A stretch of DNA of 64,000 nt, taken from IMG/VR virus record IMGVR_UViG_3300042691_047309, positions 1-64,000 of that record; one strand, given 5' to 3'. Below the pieces are notes generated by a model. It worked only from the letters and a program-made list of their open reading frames with translations, was not told the origin of the DNA and ran no database searches. Made by a program: the position numbers and the translations under genes. Within the stretch, counting starts at the first letter, position 1. The number at the start of each line of letters is the position of its first letter. Shown piece by piece: positions 25,585 to 33,641 of the stretch. Origin of the DNA: a virus.

Positions 25585-26682
25585 ATGAAATATGATTTTT
25601 TAATAGTTGGATCTGGATTCTTTGGCTCTATTTGTGCTCATGAATTGACAAAGAGAAATTTTAATTGCTTAGTAATTGAAAAGAGAAACCATATTGGTGG
25701 AAATTGTTATACTGAAAATAGAGATGGAATCAATATACACACGTATGGTCCTCATATCTTTCATACTTCAAATGGAACTGTTTGGAGCTGGATAAATCAA
25801 TTTGTAAAGTTCAATAATTTTACACTAAGACCAGTTGCTAATTATAAAGATGAAATTTACTCTTTACCTTTTAATATGTGGACGTTTTCTAAGTTGTGGA
25901 ATATAACTCACCCAGAACAAGCAAAAAAAATTATTGAAGAGCAATCTGCTGAAATTAATGAACCACAAAATTTAGAAGAACAAGCAATTAAACTAGTTGG
26001 TAAAGATGTCTATTATAAATTAATAAAAGGATACACAGAAAAACAATGGAGAAAGTCCGCAACTGAACTTCCTAAGGAGATTATAAAAAGACTACCTGTA
26101 AGATTTACTTATGATAATAACTATTTTAATGATAAGTATCAGGGAATTCCAATTGGTGGATATACTCAGATATTTGAAAAACTACTAGAAGGAGTAGAAG
26201 TAAAATTAGAAGTTGATTATTTAAAAGACAAAGATTATTGGAATTCAATTGCTAATAAAGTTATTTATACAGGACCAATAGATGCTTACTTTGATTATCA
26301 ATTTGGTGAATTAGAGTATAAAACAACTGAGTTTGAACACAAAAAGATTGATACTTCAAATTATCAAGGTATAGCTATGATGAACTATACAGATATCGAT
26401 GTTCCTTTTACTCGATGTATAGAACATAAACATTTTGAGGATATTATAACTGATTGTACTTGGATATCTTATGAATATCCGGTTGAATATAATAAATCAA
26501 AAGAACCTTATTATCCAGTGAATGATAATGTAAATAACTCTAAATATAATCAATATAAAAAACTTTCCGAATCTTCAGAAAATGTTTATTTTGGTGGAAG
26601 ACTCGCAGAGTATAAGTATTATGATATGCACCAGGTAATTGAGAGTGCTTTAAATTTTGTATCTGTTATATCCTCTGAATAA
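25585..26682 (+). CDS. glf: UDP-galactopyranose mutase
   Basis: 365 residues, the normal length. FAD motif GSGFFGSICAHEL near 8-20, IEKRNHIGGNCYTE near 31-44, GPHIFHTS near 54-61, then SLPFNMWTFSKLW, GYTEKQWRKS and GGRLAEYKYYDMHQ near the C-terminus. Converts UDP-galactopyranose to UDP-galactofuranose with reduced FAD. Shows that galactofuranose is part of the glycan. Last gene of the island, overlapping the convergent minus-strand gene by 17 nt. Confidence 0.96.
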   Translation: MKYDFLIVGSGFFGSICAHELTKRNFNCLVIEKRNHIGGNCYTENRDGINIHTYGPHIFHTSNGTVWSWINQFVKFNNFTLRPVANYKDEIYSLPFNMWTFSKLWNITHPEQAKKIIEEQSAEINEPQNLEEQAIKLVGKDVYYKLIKGYTEKQWRKSATELPKEIIKRLPVRFTYDNNYFNDKYQGIPIGGYTQIFEKLLEGVEVKLEVDYLKDKDYWNSIANKVIYTGPIDAYFDYQFGELEYKTTEFEHKKIDTSNYQGIAMMNYTDIDVPFTRCIEHKHFEDIITDCTWISYEYPVEYNKSKEPYYPVNDNVNNSKYNQYKKLSESSENVYFGGRLAEYKYYDMHQVIESALNFVSVISSE

Positions 26683-27265
26683 TAGTAGGAACTTCACTTA
26701 ATTCAAGTACCTTACTTTGATTTAATAAGAACTCTATATCATAGAAATTGAAATGAAAGTTTAAAGTAAAATCTTTTGAAGAAACTTTTTGTTGTGAGTA
26801 ATTAAAGGTGTTTTCACTAAGACCTTTAAGAATAATTTCGTAAAATCTTATAACATATATTGCATCACGGTGAATATCAACACAAGTAATAGTAAAAGGA
26901 CTAATAAATGCATTTTCTGTATCTAAATAATGTTTTGTTATAATATCAAACATTAACCAATAATTCAAATCAGAATCTACACTTCGAAGAGTTACCGTTA
27001 AGTCGTGTGTTGTTGTGATATCTTGAACGTTTTTAGCGGGCTTGAATTGTCTTTCTTTACCTCTCATTGTAATTTGTTTTGGCATTTCAAATCCAATTCC
27101 AGGAAAATTAACACTTTTAATAGTAGAGTTAATATAGTCAATTACATTCTCATATTGAATCCAATTTTTTTCTAAAATAGGAGAATATGTATCAATAATT
27201 TCTGTAGGTAAGAAATCTGATGGTAGATTAAATATAAACTGGCTATTCTGACTACTTAACCTCAT
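26666..27265 (-). CDS. Putative virion (tail) protein
   Basis: 199 residues. The central part DLTVTLRSVDSDLNYWLMFDIITKHY near 90-115 recalls T4-like tail tube and tail-completion proteins, in which a long strand with LNYW precedes a helix. The C-terminus is aromatic and beta-rich (FTLNFHFNFYDIEFLL). Overlaps the upstream structural-type gene by 4 nt. Assignment is weak and rests on pattern and neighbours. Confidence 0.5.
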   Translation of the reverse strand: MRLSSQNSQFIFNLPSDFLPTEIIDTYSPILEKNWIQYENVIDYINSTIKSVNFPGIGFEMPKQITMRGKERQFKPAKNVQDITTTHDLTVTLRSVDSDLNYWLMFDIITKHYLDTENAFISPFTITCVDIHRDAIYVIRFYEIILKGLSENTFNYSQQKVSSKDFTLNFHFNFYDIEFLLNQSKVLELSEVPTIIQRI

Positions 27266-29415
27266 TTCTTAAATTTATTTTTTGACTTATCAAGCACTTC
27301 TTTAGCTTTAAGTTCTTGAGATTTTAATAAGTCTTTTGGTTTAGGATTAATTCCTTGTTTAATCAAGTCCTGTTTGTTAGTTGGTTTTGGAGTTGGTGCA
27401 ACTTCTTGAGATATATTTGAATTATTTTGTGGTAGATTTGTTTGAGCAGCCTGAGCTAAAGCTTGTGAAACAGCAGCTGATGTTAAGTTACTCAAAAGAG
27501 ATGGATCTAATTTTATCTCTTTAGCTAAATCTTCTTTAGAAGATTCTTTGATTGAGTCTTTAATACTTTGAGCATTAAGTTCTGCTAAATTCTTAGGACT
27601 ATCATGTAATTTAAATAGACCTGAGTAAATTAGCGAGGAGTTTGCCCCAGTAGAACCAACTATATAAAATATGTTTGAATTTGAATTAAATATCTTTTTG
27701 ATATCACCCATTCTATTTTCTGGTATTCTAAATACAACTTGTCCATTTTTTAAATTGACCTCATTAGATTGTGTGTATAGTGGAAAAGATGCTTCTAAGA
27801 CATCATTTTTTATAACAAATTTTAACTCGGTAAATCCAGTCAAATCGTAAAATTCTGGACTTTCATTTGTTCCTTTTGCTATACTAAACTTTAATACATT
27901 ATCAAATGGGTATAGGGTAATTGTCATTTTTGAATTGCCAAAATATTTGTTATTTCCAAAGTTTGCATTTTCACTTTTAGTAATAATATTAAACCTATCA
28001 TATAATACAGGATAGGGAACATTGACCGTTTGAATTGAAACTTGTGGATTTGCTGGTTGAGTAGATGCAGAGCTCATTGATGATATATTTGATGGTGCAT
28101 TTGAAACTAAACCATTATTAAGTGGATTGATATTATTATTTGAAATATTCACATCGTTTGTTAAAATCGAATTAGCCGAAGCCGGAGCAATTTGTCTTGG
28201 GGGAAGAGAAAGTCTATTTTTTCTAACTTTTATCATTCCCATTGAATTAGCCAAACCAACAAGTGATGGATCGATTGAATTCTTAATATTATAAATTTTT
28301 GGTTTAGATGCCTTTTGTAAATTTATTTTTATCAACTTTAATGAATATCTAGCAACCTCATCTTGTAACATACCGTAAGAACCTCTTCTTACTACATAAG
28401 TCTCATCAACAGCATCTATTAATCTCATTTCAACATCTATAATTGCGGTTGTCGTTGAGAATTTAATTATTGGTCTATATTCTATTGTTTCGTTGAAGTT
28501 ATCTGTCACTATAGTTGTCAATGTTTTACCTCTTACGTTCTGTTCAAAAGTAGTAATTTGATATTCAACATAGTATCTATGACCTGCATAAACAGAGTCA
28601 TCAATAAACTGTTTAAATCCACCAATTGTTCCGTTATATGTAGCGTAAATCTCAAAAAAATCACCATTGTTAGAGTGCTTAATCATAAGTCCTAAATCTT
28701 CTAGTTCTGGTGTTTGTGGAACTGTTGTTGAGATTTTAGGAGCTAAAATATAAGTTGAAATACCATTTACTGTTTGTATATTATTAATAAAATTAAAATC
28801 AATAAATACTGGAGAAGTTAAGCTAAAACCGGCATTGTTAGTTAGATTAGCATTTATACTATTTTCTTTTGGTCTATTATTTTGCCTTTGAAGAGCAATT
28901 GCCCCGAGTGCCGGAATATCAATTGTAATATTTTTACCCCAAAGTTTTTCTTGAAACAATAAAGGAGGAGATGAATAATTTAGTAAATAAGACTGACTCA
29001 CATCACTCATATCAAAATAAAAATTACTCAAATCAAAAGATTGTTGTAATACTGTGTCAAATCCATAAACTCTTATATAAAACCCAAGATATTCTCCAAA
29101 AGTCCAATTGACTGGTAAGTGTATTCTAATTGTATCGTGTTTTATTGGAGCGGGTGCTGAATAATTTCTTAATTGTAAAAATGTATAGTATGATGGATCA
29201 ATTTTACCATATCTATTAGAAATATTATCTAATCTAAAAAGAGAATTTCCTCTAGTGTTGTTAGTACCTGATGTAGAAGTAGCTAAATATGAGAATCTTT
29301 TTTCTTTAGAATTGACTAGTACTTCGTAAGCTTCTGATAAGTTATTCTCTGAATCATAAACATATTCTAGTAATATGTTTTTATCTAGTTTTACAAATTT
29401 AGAGATTTTCGACAT
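27262..29415 (-). CDS. Large putative virion structural protein
   Basis: 717 residues, mostly beta-like in the first 380 (TIRIHLPVNWTFGEYLGFY, NITIDIPALGAIALQ), then a proline/asparagine/serine-rich linker near 410-465, a further beta domain, and a lysine- and glutamine-rich C-terminus (LAKEIKLDPSLLSNL, PKPTNKQDLIKQG). This layout fits a baseplate or neck component, but no family is named. A late-type box lies 23 nt upstream of its start. Confidence 0.55.
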   Translation of the reverse strand: MSKISKFVKLDKNILLEYVYDSENNLSEAYEVLVNSKEKRFSYLATSTSGTNNTRGNSLFRLDNISNRYGKIDPSYYTFLQLRNYSAPAPIKHDTIRIHLPVNWTFGEYLGFYIRVYGFDTVLQQSFDLSNFYFDMSDVSQSYLLNYSSPPLLFQEKLWGKNITIDIPALGAIALQRQNNRPKENSINANLTNNAGFSLTSPVFIDFNFINNIQTVNGISTYILAPKISTTVPQTPELEDLGLMIKHSNNGDFFEIYATYNGTIGGFKQFIDDSVYAGHRYYVEYQITTFEQNVRGKTLTTIVTDNFNETIEYRPIIKFSTTTAIIDVEMRLIDAVDETYVVRRGSYGMLQDEVARYSLKLIKINLQKASKPKIYNIKNSIDPSLVGLANSMGMIKVRKNRLSLPPRQIAPASANSILTNDVNISNNNINPLNNGLVSNAPSNISSMSSASTQPANPQVSIQTVNVPYPVLYDRFNIITKSENANFGNNKYFGNSKMTITLYPFDNVLKFSIAKGTNESPEFYDLTGFTELKFVIKNDVLEASFPLYTQSNEVNLKNGQVVFRIPENRMGDIKKIFNSNSNIFYIVGSTGANSSLIYSGLFKLHDSPKNLAELNAQSIKDSIKESSKEDLAKEIKLDPSLLSNLTSAAVSQALAQAAQTNLPQNNSNISQEVAPTPKPTNKQDLIKQGINPKPKDLLKSQELKAKEVLDKSKNKFKK

Positions 29416-29438
29416 TGATATATTTCAACTATTTTAAA

Positions 29439-29450
29439 GTATATATAAAA
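29439..29450 (-). promoter_or_regulatory. Late-promoter-like box (TTTTATATATAC on minus)
   Basis: On the minus strand TATATATACTTTA lies 23 nt before the start at 29415, directly after the terminator of the upstream gene. It therefore probably starts the structural-gene transcript. Confidence 0.5.
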
Positions 29451-29477
29451 AAAATAACCTTTCATTACGAAAGGTTT
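29446..29477 (-). terminator. Terminator overlapping a gene end and next promoter
   Basis: On the minus strand AACCTTTCG-taat-GAAAGGTT is followed by a T run. It begins inside the last codons of the 29465-29863 gene and runs into the late-type box of the next gene. Confidence 0.75.
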
Positions 29478-29863
29478 TCTTTAATCAATCTTTGTCTGAC
29501 ATATTCTATTATATCATTTTCCGGAGTATCTGAATGTTTCAATTTGATGTTTCTCCAGAGCTCGGCTTCTTCTTGTCCTAGTTTTTCAATTTTTTCATTT
29601 AGAGGTTTTAAAGACTCTTCAAGTTTTTTTCCTTCTAATTCAGTACCATCTAAGACTTTAGTTATTTGTTTTAAAACTTCTTCAGAAGTTATGTCGGTTC
29701 GATTTTTCAAATTATTTTGAATTGTTGTGAGTTCATTTTGTAACTCTTCTAGTTTTGTCACCACATCACTAGCTTTTTTTCTATAAAAATTCATGCTATT
29801 GTTTAAACCAAGATATTCTCTTCTTATTTTTATAGCGGACTGAACTAAATTCTCATCTATCAT
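29465..29863 (-). CDS. Coiled-coil hypothetical protein
   Basis: 132 residues, mostly helical. Heptad-like stretches run from about residue 25 to 100 (VVTKLEELQNELTTIQNNL, KKLEESLKPLNEKIEKL). No catalytic motif. A 4-nt overlap links it to the upstream 338-residue gene. Could be a scaffold or neck-associated coiled coil. Confidence 0.6.
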   Translation of the reverse strand: MIDENLVQSAIKIRREYLGLNNSMNFYRKKASDVVTKLEELQNELTTIQNNLKNRTDITSEEVLKQITKVLDGTELEGKKLEESLKPLNEKIEKLGQEEAELWRNIKLKHSDTPENDIIEYVRQRLIKENLS

Positions 29864-30876
29864 TTTTCGTCTGATTCTTTTTTAGCTCTGGGTTTTCTAG
29901 TAGTTGTTTTTTTAGGAAGGTCTTTTGATAAAACCGGTTCTTTCTCAAAAGAAAGTGGTTCATTTTTTTCAACTTGAGTAACCGAATCGGTAATTTGATC
30001 ATTTACTGTTTGAATATTTTTAGAATCTTTCTTTGTCTCTTTCTTCTCCTTATTTGTTGTATTGAAATTTGAGGATAGTGTGGTAGGGGCGCCATAAACA
30101 AGTTGTTTAATTTTACTTTTGATAGTTTCTCTTATAGTTGATGGATCTTGTAGAATTTTATTTGTAAATTCATCTGCTAAGAAATCAATCATTGAAATCT
30201 CATAAGAGTCTTCCATCATTTCAATAAAGTCTAATCTTGGAATTTTATCTGAAATTTCAACATTTATTTTAAATTCTACATTTCTTTTAGTTCGTTTAAA
30301 CATTGTTAAAATAGGATCTTCTACAGAAGTTACCTGTTGAACTGGATTATAATTTTGTTCAGGAATATCTCTATTTATTTCAATTCTTTGAACTGGTTCA
30401 TTAACTACTGGTCTGGCTATTGTCGGTAACTCATTTTCAGCATCCTCTCCTAACAATTTAGCAAATGCTTCGTTTTGTCTTGAGGTAGCCTCTATTGGAT
30501 TTGGATTTACTCCATATTTTCTAGCAAGTTCTGCTTTTTCATCTTCTTCTGTAGTCATAATAATTGCGCTTTCATTTGAAACCGGACCAAAGCTATCATA
30601 AGTGGTTGATGGATTTACTTTTATATTTCCATCATCATCGTCATTTATATGATTCGTTGGTATAGTTTTTATTTTTTCAAAAAGAGAATTGTAAGCTCCT
30701 TGATTATTGAAAAATTGATTTGGATCTATTTGTTCAGTATATTGATTCGAATCCATAAGTGTTCTAACATCTATTTTTTGTTTATTTTCAAGTATTGCAA
30801 TGTTTTCAAAAGAATCAATAACTTTGATTGTTTCACCAGTCTTATTATTTTTAAATGTTTTATTGGCTATACTCAT
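29860..30876 (-). CDS. Putative virion-associated protein
   Basis: 338 residues. N-terminal domain of about 60 residues, then a low-complexity acidic and asparagine-rich middle (ending about 185), a conserved-looking helix block KRNVEFKINVEISDKIPRL near 195-215 with MMEDSYEISMIDFLADEF, and a lysine-rich C-terminus with TTTRKPRAKK. Position between gp32 and structural genes suggests a virion role. No family recognised. Confidence 0.5.
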   Translation of the reverse strand: MSIANKTFKNNKTGETIKVIDSFENIAILENKQKIDVRTLMDSNQYTEQIDPNQFFNNQGAYNSLFEKIKTIPTNHINDDDDGNIKVNPSTTYDSFGPVSNESAIIMTTEEDEKAELARKYGVNPNPIEATSRQNEAFAKLLGEDAENELPTIARPVVNEPVQRIEINRDIPEQNYNPVQQVTSVEDPILTMFKRTKRNVEFKINVEISDKIPRLDFIEMMEDSYEISMIDFLADEFTNKILQDPSTIRETIKSKIKQLVYGAPTTLSSNFNTTNKEKKETKKDSKNIQTVNDQITDSVTQVEKNEPLSFEKEPVLSKDLPKKTTTRKPRAKKESDEK

Positions 30877-30942
30877 AATAATATATTACATTTTTATCTT
30901 TATTTATATAAAAAAATTATTTTTAGTTTATATAAAACAAAA

Positions 30943-30968
30943 AAATCCCACAAAAAAATTGTGGGATT
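30943..30968 (-). terminator. Terminator after the gp32-type gene
   Basis: On the minus strand AATCCCACAA and TTGTGGGATT pair around a short T-rich loop and are followed by a T run, 20 nt behind the stop of the ssDNA-binding protein gene. Confidence 0.85.
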
Positions 30969-30986
30969 ATAAAATTTTATTTGTTA

Positions 30987-31952
30987 TTAGAGGTCACTAA
31001 AAAAGTCATCCTCGTCTTCTTCAACAGATGCTGATGAAGTAGATGCTGAGAAGTTATCTTCAAAGTCGAAATCATCAGAAGATGGTTTTGACTCAGTCTT
31101 AGCGTTTGAGTAAGAAGAAGAAGCTTTACCTGTTAAGAAATTAGTAATTTCTGTAATTTTAGATTGTTGTTCTTCGGTCAATTTCTTAGGAGAGTACTCT
31201 TCTAAGTCATGATCTCTTTCTAATAAAAATTCTCTGATTTTACCTTGAACAGATGCTTCAATTTTACCCTCATTAAGTGGTGCGTTTTTGAAAGCTCCTT
31301 TATCTTTAAAGTAAATAGGAAGAGAAGTTGTTTCTGGTTTAAACATACTCATTTTGTAATCAGGGTAAGTTTCATCACCAGTTTGGATTTCTTTAACTAC
31401 TAATACAAAATCTTTACCAGCAGCCAAGTCAAAAACATTACAAGGAACTCCGGAGATTTCTCCGTTTTTCTCAGCCATGATTTTATCTTTGATTGTTTTA
31501 CCATATTGGAAAATCATAATTTTACCAACGTTTTCTGGTTGTTGCTCATCTTCAAGAACTAAAACATAAGAGTAGTACTTCTTAGAATACTTCAATTGTT
31601 TTGATTTCTCAATAAGAATTGCATTTTTAGAATTTTGCATTGTGTAGTAAAGATCAGTCAAAGCGCATTTCTCATCGAAATTCTTTGGACTATCAAACCA
31701 TCCACTCAACTCTCTAGGTTGTTTAATATCAACATAGTGAGTGATTTTCTCAATTGCTGATTGACCAACTTTACCATCTTTGGTCAAATTAGGAAGAAAT
31801 CTCACTACAGATCTCCATCCTCTTTTTTTGTCCTTACATTTTGCAAGGTCAACACGGTAAATACCGTCGTTGTTTGTTGTTGTTTTTTGCTCATTTAAGA
31901 AGTCCATTTTGCTGTCTAAGCCTCCATTAAATAAATCATCAAAATCTGCCAT
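30987..31952 (-). CDS. T4 gp32-type single-stranded DNA-binding protein
   Basis: 321 residues. The core GWRSVVRFLPN near 45-55 and YYSYVLVLEDEQQPENVGKIMIFQYGK near 126-152 align with T4 gp32. The C-terminus is a serine linker followed by an acidic tail (EEDEDDFFSDL) like gp32's protein-interaction tail. T4's zinc ligands (H and three C) are not conserved: only H near 72 and one C near 95 lie in the region. Coats ssDNA during replication and recombination. It has its own promoter and terminator. Confidence 0.88.
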   Translation of the reverse strand: MADFDDLFNGGLDSKMDFLNEQKTTTNNDGIYRVDLAKCKDKKRGWRSVVRFLPNLTKDGKVGQSAIEKITHYVDIKQPRELSGWFDSPKNFDEKCALTDLYYTMQNSKNAILIEKSKQLKYSKKYYSYVLVLEDEQQPENVGKIMIFQYGKTIKDKIMAEKNGEISGVPCNVFDLAAGKDFVLVVKEIQTGDETYPDYKMSMFKPETTSLPIYFKDKGAFKNAPLNEGKIEASVQGKIREFLLERDHDLEEYSPKKLTEEQQSKITEITNFLTGKASSSYSNAKTESKPSSDDFDFEDNFSASTSSASVEEDEDDFFSDL

Positions 31953-31994
31953 AATTGCCTTTTATTTTTTTTTATTTCAGTCTATAAAACTGAT

Positions 31995-32004
31995 AGTATT
32001 TATA
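31995..32004 (-). promoter_or_regulatory. T4-late-like promoter TATAAATACTATC before gp32
   Basis: On the minus strand TATAAATACTATC matches the T4 late promoter TATAAATACTATT except the last base, 42 nt before the start at 31952. Downstream, CAGT and ACTG flank CTATAA, a small possible hairpin in the leader. Confidence 0.5.
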
Positions 32005-32067
32005 TTAAAATTTATTTGGAAAGTTTATAAATTTTTACTATAGTTCCAAACTTATTTTAACATAATA

Positions 32068-32805
32068 TTATATGAAATGATTTGTTACTTGTTTATCCAG
32101 ATTATGTTCATTGAATATATTAATAAGACTTTTATATTCTTCATCTGAACAATTTACTAAATATAAGTTTGAGTGTATAAAAGTTATCACATCACCGTTA
32201 TTTTCATCTACATAATCTTCTTTCCAGAAGCCATAAAGTGGTCTAAAATCAGTTGATTCATAAACCATTTTCAGTCTTTCTATTACCTCATCTAAATGTT
32301 CGGGTAGAAATATATCAAATGTCATATAAATAAAAGGATAAGCTTTTACTACTCCTCTTTCAATATTTTCTACAAGTAATTCCTCAAAAGTTTTACCAGT
32401 AACTCCAGACTTTTCAAGGTTAGTCCTTTTTTCTTCTACATCATCTAAATGTAACCACTCAACATTTCTTCTAAGAATTCCTTTATTTAGGTTTTTGACT
32501 GGATCCATAAAAAAATCAGACCATTTATCTCCAAATAAATCATAAGGTTTTTCTTCATACCAATTTCTTTCTTTCCACGACATCTCGTGATAAAGGTCAG
32601 ATTGAATAGTTCTATCCCATTTTTGTGGAAAGAAAAGATATCCACCGTCAATAAATTTACTCAAAGCTTCAGCACTATTATTATAGTTAAATTTAGTTAT
32701 CCCATCATCTTCTAACTCTATGAAGAAATCATGTAACTCTGTATATGTTGGAAAGTGTATTTTACCAACAGACTCAAATAATTTATATGATTTTATATAC
32801 TTCAT
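32068..32805 (-). CDS. Leader-bearing protein of unknown function
   Basis: 245 residues beginning MKYIKSYKLFESV, a full form of the shared leader. The mature part is rich in W, Y and acidic residues (DLYHEMSWKERNWYEEKPYD) with a C-terminal FIHSNLYLVNCSDEEYKS. I recognise no family. Its start overlaps the stop region of the upstream leader gene by one base. Capsid packaging is inferred. Confidence 0.7.
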   Translation of the reverse strand: MKYIKSYKLFESVGKIHFPTYTELHDFFIELEDDGITKFNYNNSAEALSKFIDGGYLFFPQKWDRTIQSDLYHEMSWKERNWYEEKPYDLFGDKWSDFFMDPVKNLNKGILRRNVEWLHLDDVEEKRTNLEKSGVTGKTFEELLVENIERGVVKAYPFIYMTFDIFLPEHLDEVIERLKMVYESTDFRPLYGFWKEDYVDENNGDVITFIHSNLYLVNCSDEEYKSLINIFNEHNLDKQVTNHFI

Positions 32806-33641
32806 TACATTTTCAATAATATTTTTAAAGTATAATCATATATCGGTCTTGAAGTGTCAAAATATCTTTCATCCCTTGAAAAGGGCCAAAGAACTTCTTC
32901 ATAGTCTAATTCTGCTGTAATCAAGTCAATTCTATCATCTAATTCTTTTTCTAAGTCTAATAAACTCATTTGACCTGTTCTGTGAGAATCTACCGATGAC
33001 CAACCACCAATGTCAATTACCACACCTGGTTGATACATACTAAGAACATTTTCAGGAGAATATAATTTTAATTTTCTCATCTCATATTCTTTAAGTTCAG
33101 TAAATTCTGAGAAGTCAAAATTCTGACATTGCCACTTTTTATCTGTAACAAATTCAGATTCTGGTGCTGTTCTAAAATTGACTTCAGTATCTATCAATCT
33201 TGAACAAGATACCGTTGGTCTTACAATTTCAAAAATTATATTATGTAAAATATAACTTTTTCTTTTCATATCATCTGATTCAAAAATAGGCATAGTTCCA
33301 TTATACTTAAGCTCGTTAATATCATTTACTCTATCATAATCTCCATAAAGAACGGCACAATAAATATTCTTTTCTTTTTCATCAGGTAGAGTGTCATAGA
33401 TTTCAAGCATCGCATCTTTTATATGATTCAAATCAACTTCTGAAAGTATTTGAAACATTCTATCAACATGAGACTTTATTTTCTGCCACCAACCATCTCC
33501 TACAAAATGGTCAGTCCATCTTTCTAATTGTGATATATCATTATTTGACCAGTGATTATTTCTAAGATAATCATAGAAATCAAAAATAGAATATTCTTTT
33601 TGAGACTCTAAAAAAGATTTATATGTTTCTAATTTTTTCAT
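32805..33641 (-). CDS. Leader-bearing protein of unknown function
   Basis: 278 residues, leader MKKLETYKSFLESQ. The following region (YDYLRNNHWSNNDISQLERW) is helical. RPTVSCSRLIDTEVNFRTAPESEF near 145-170 and VVIDIGGWSSVDSH near 217-230 are the best conserved-looking parts, but no family is recognised. Overlaps the upstream fusion gene by 4 nt. Confidence 0.7.
   Translation of the reverse strand: MKKLETYKSFLESQKEYSIFDFYDYLRNNHWSNNDISQLERWTDHFVGDGWWQKIKSHVDRMFQILSEVDLNHIKDAMLEIYDTLPDEKEKNIYCAVLYGDYDRVNDINELKYNGTMPIFESDDMKRKSYILHNIIFEIVRPTVSCSRLIDTEVNFRTAPESEFVTDKKWQCQNFDFSEFTELKEYEMRKLKLYSPENVLSMYQPGVVIDIGGWSSVDSHRTGQMSLLDLEKELDDRIDLITAELDYEEVLWPFSRDERYFDTSRPIYDYTLKILLKM

Noticed and set aside
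29415-29720. Plus-strand ORF of 101 codons opposite the coiled-coil gene
   Set aside because: Antisense shadow of the 29465-29863 gene, starting inside the terminator and promoter region.
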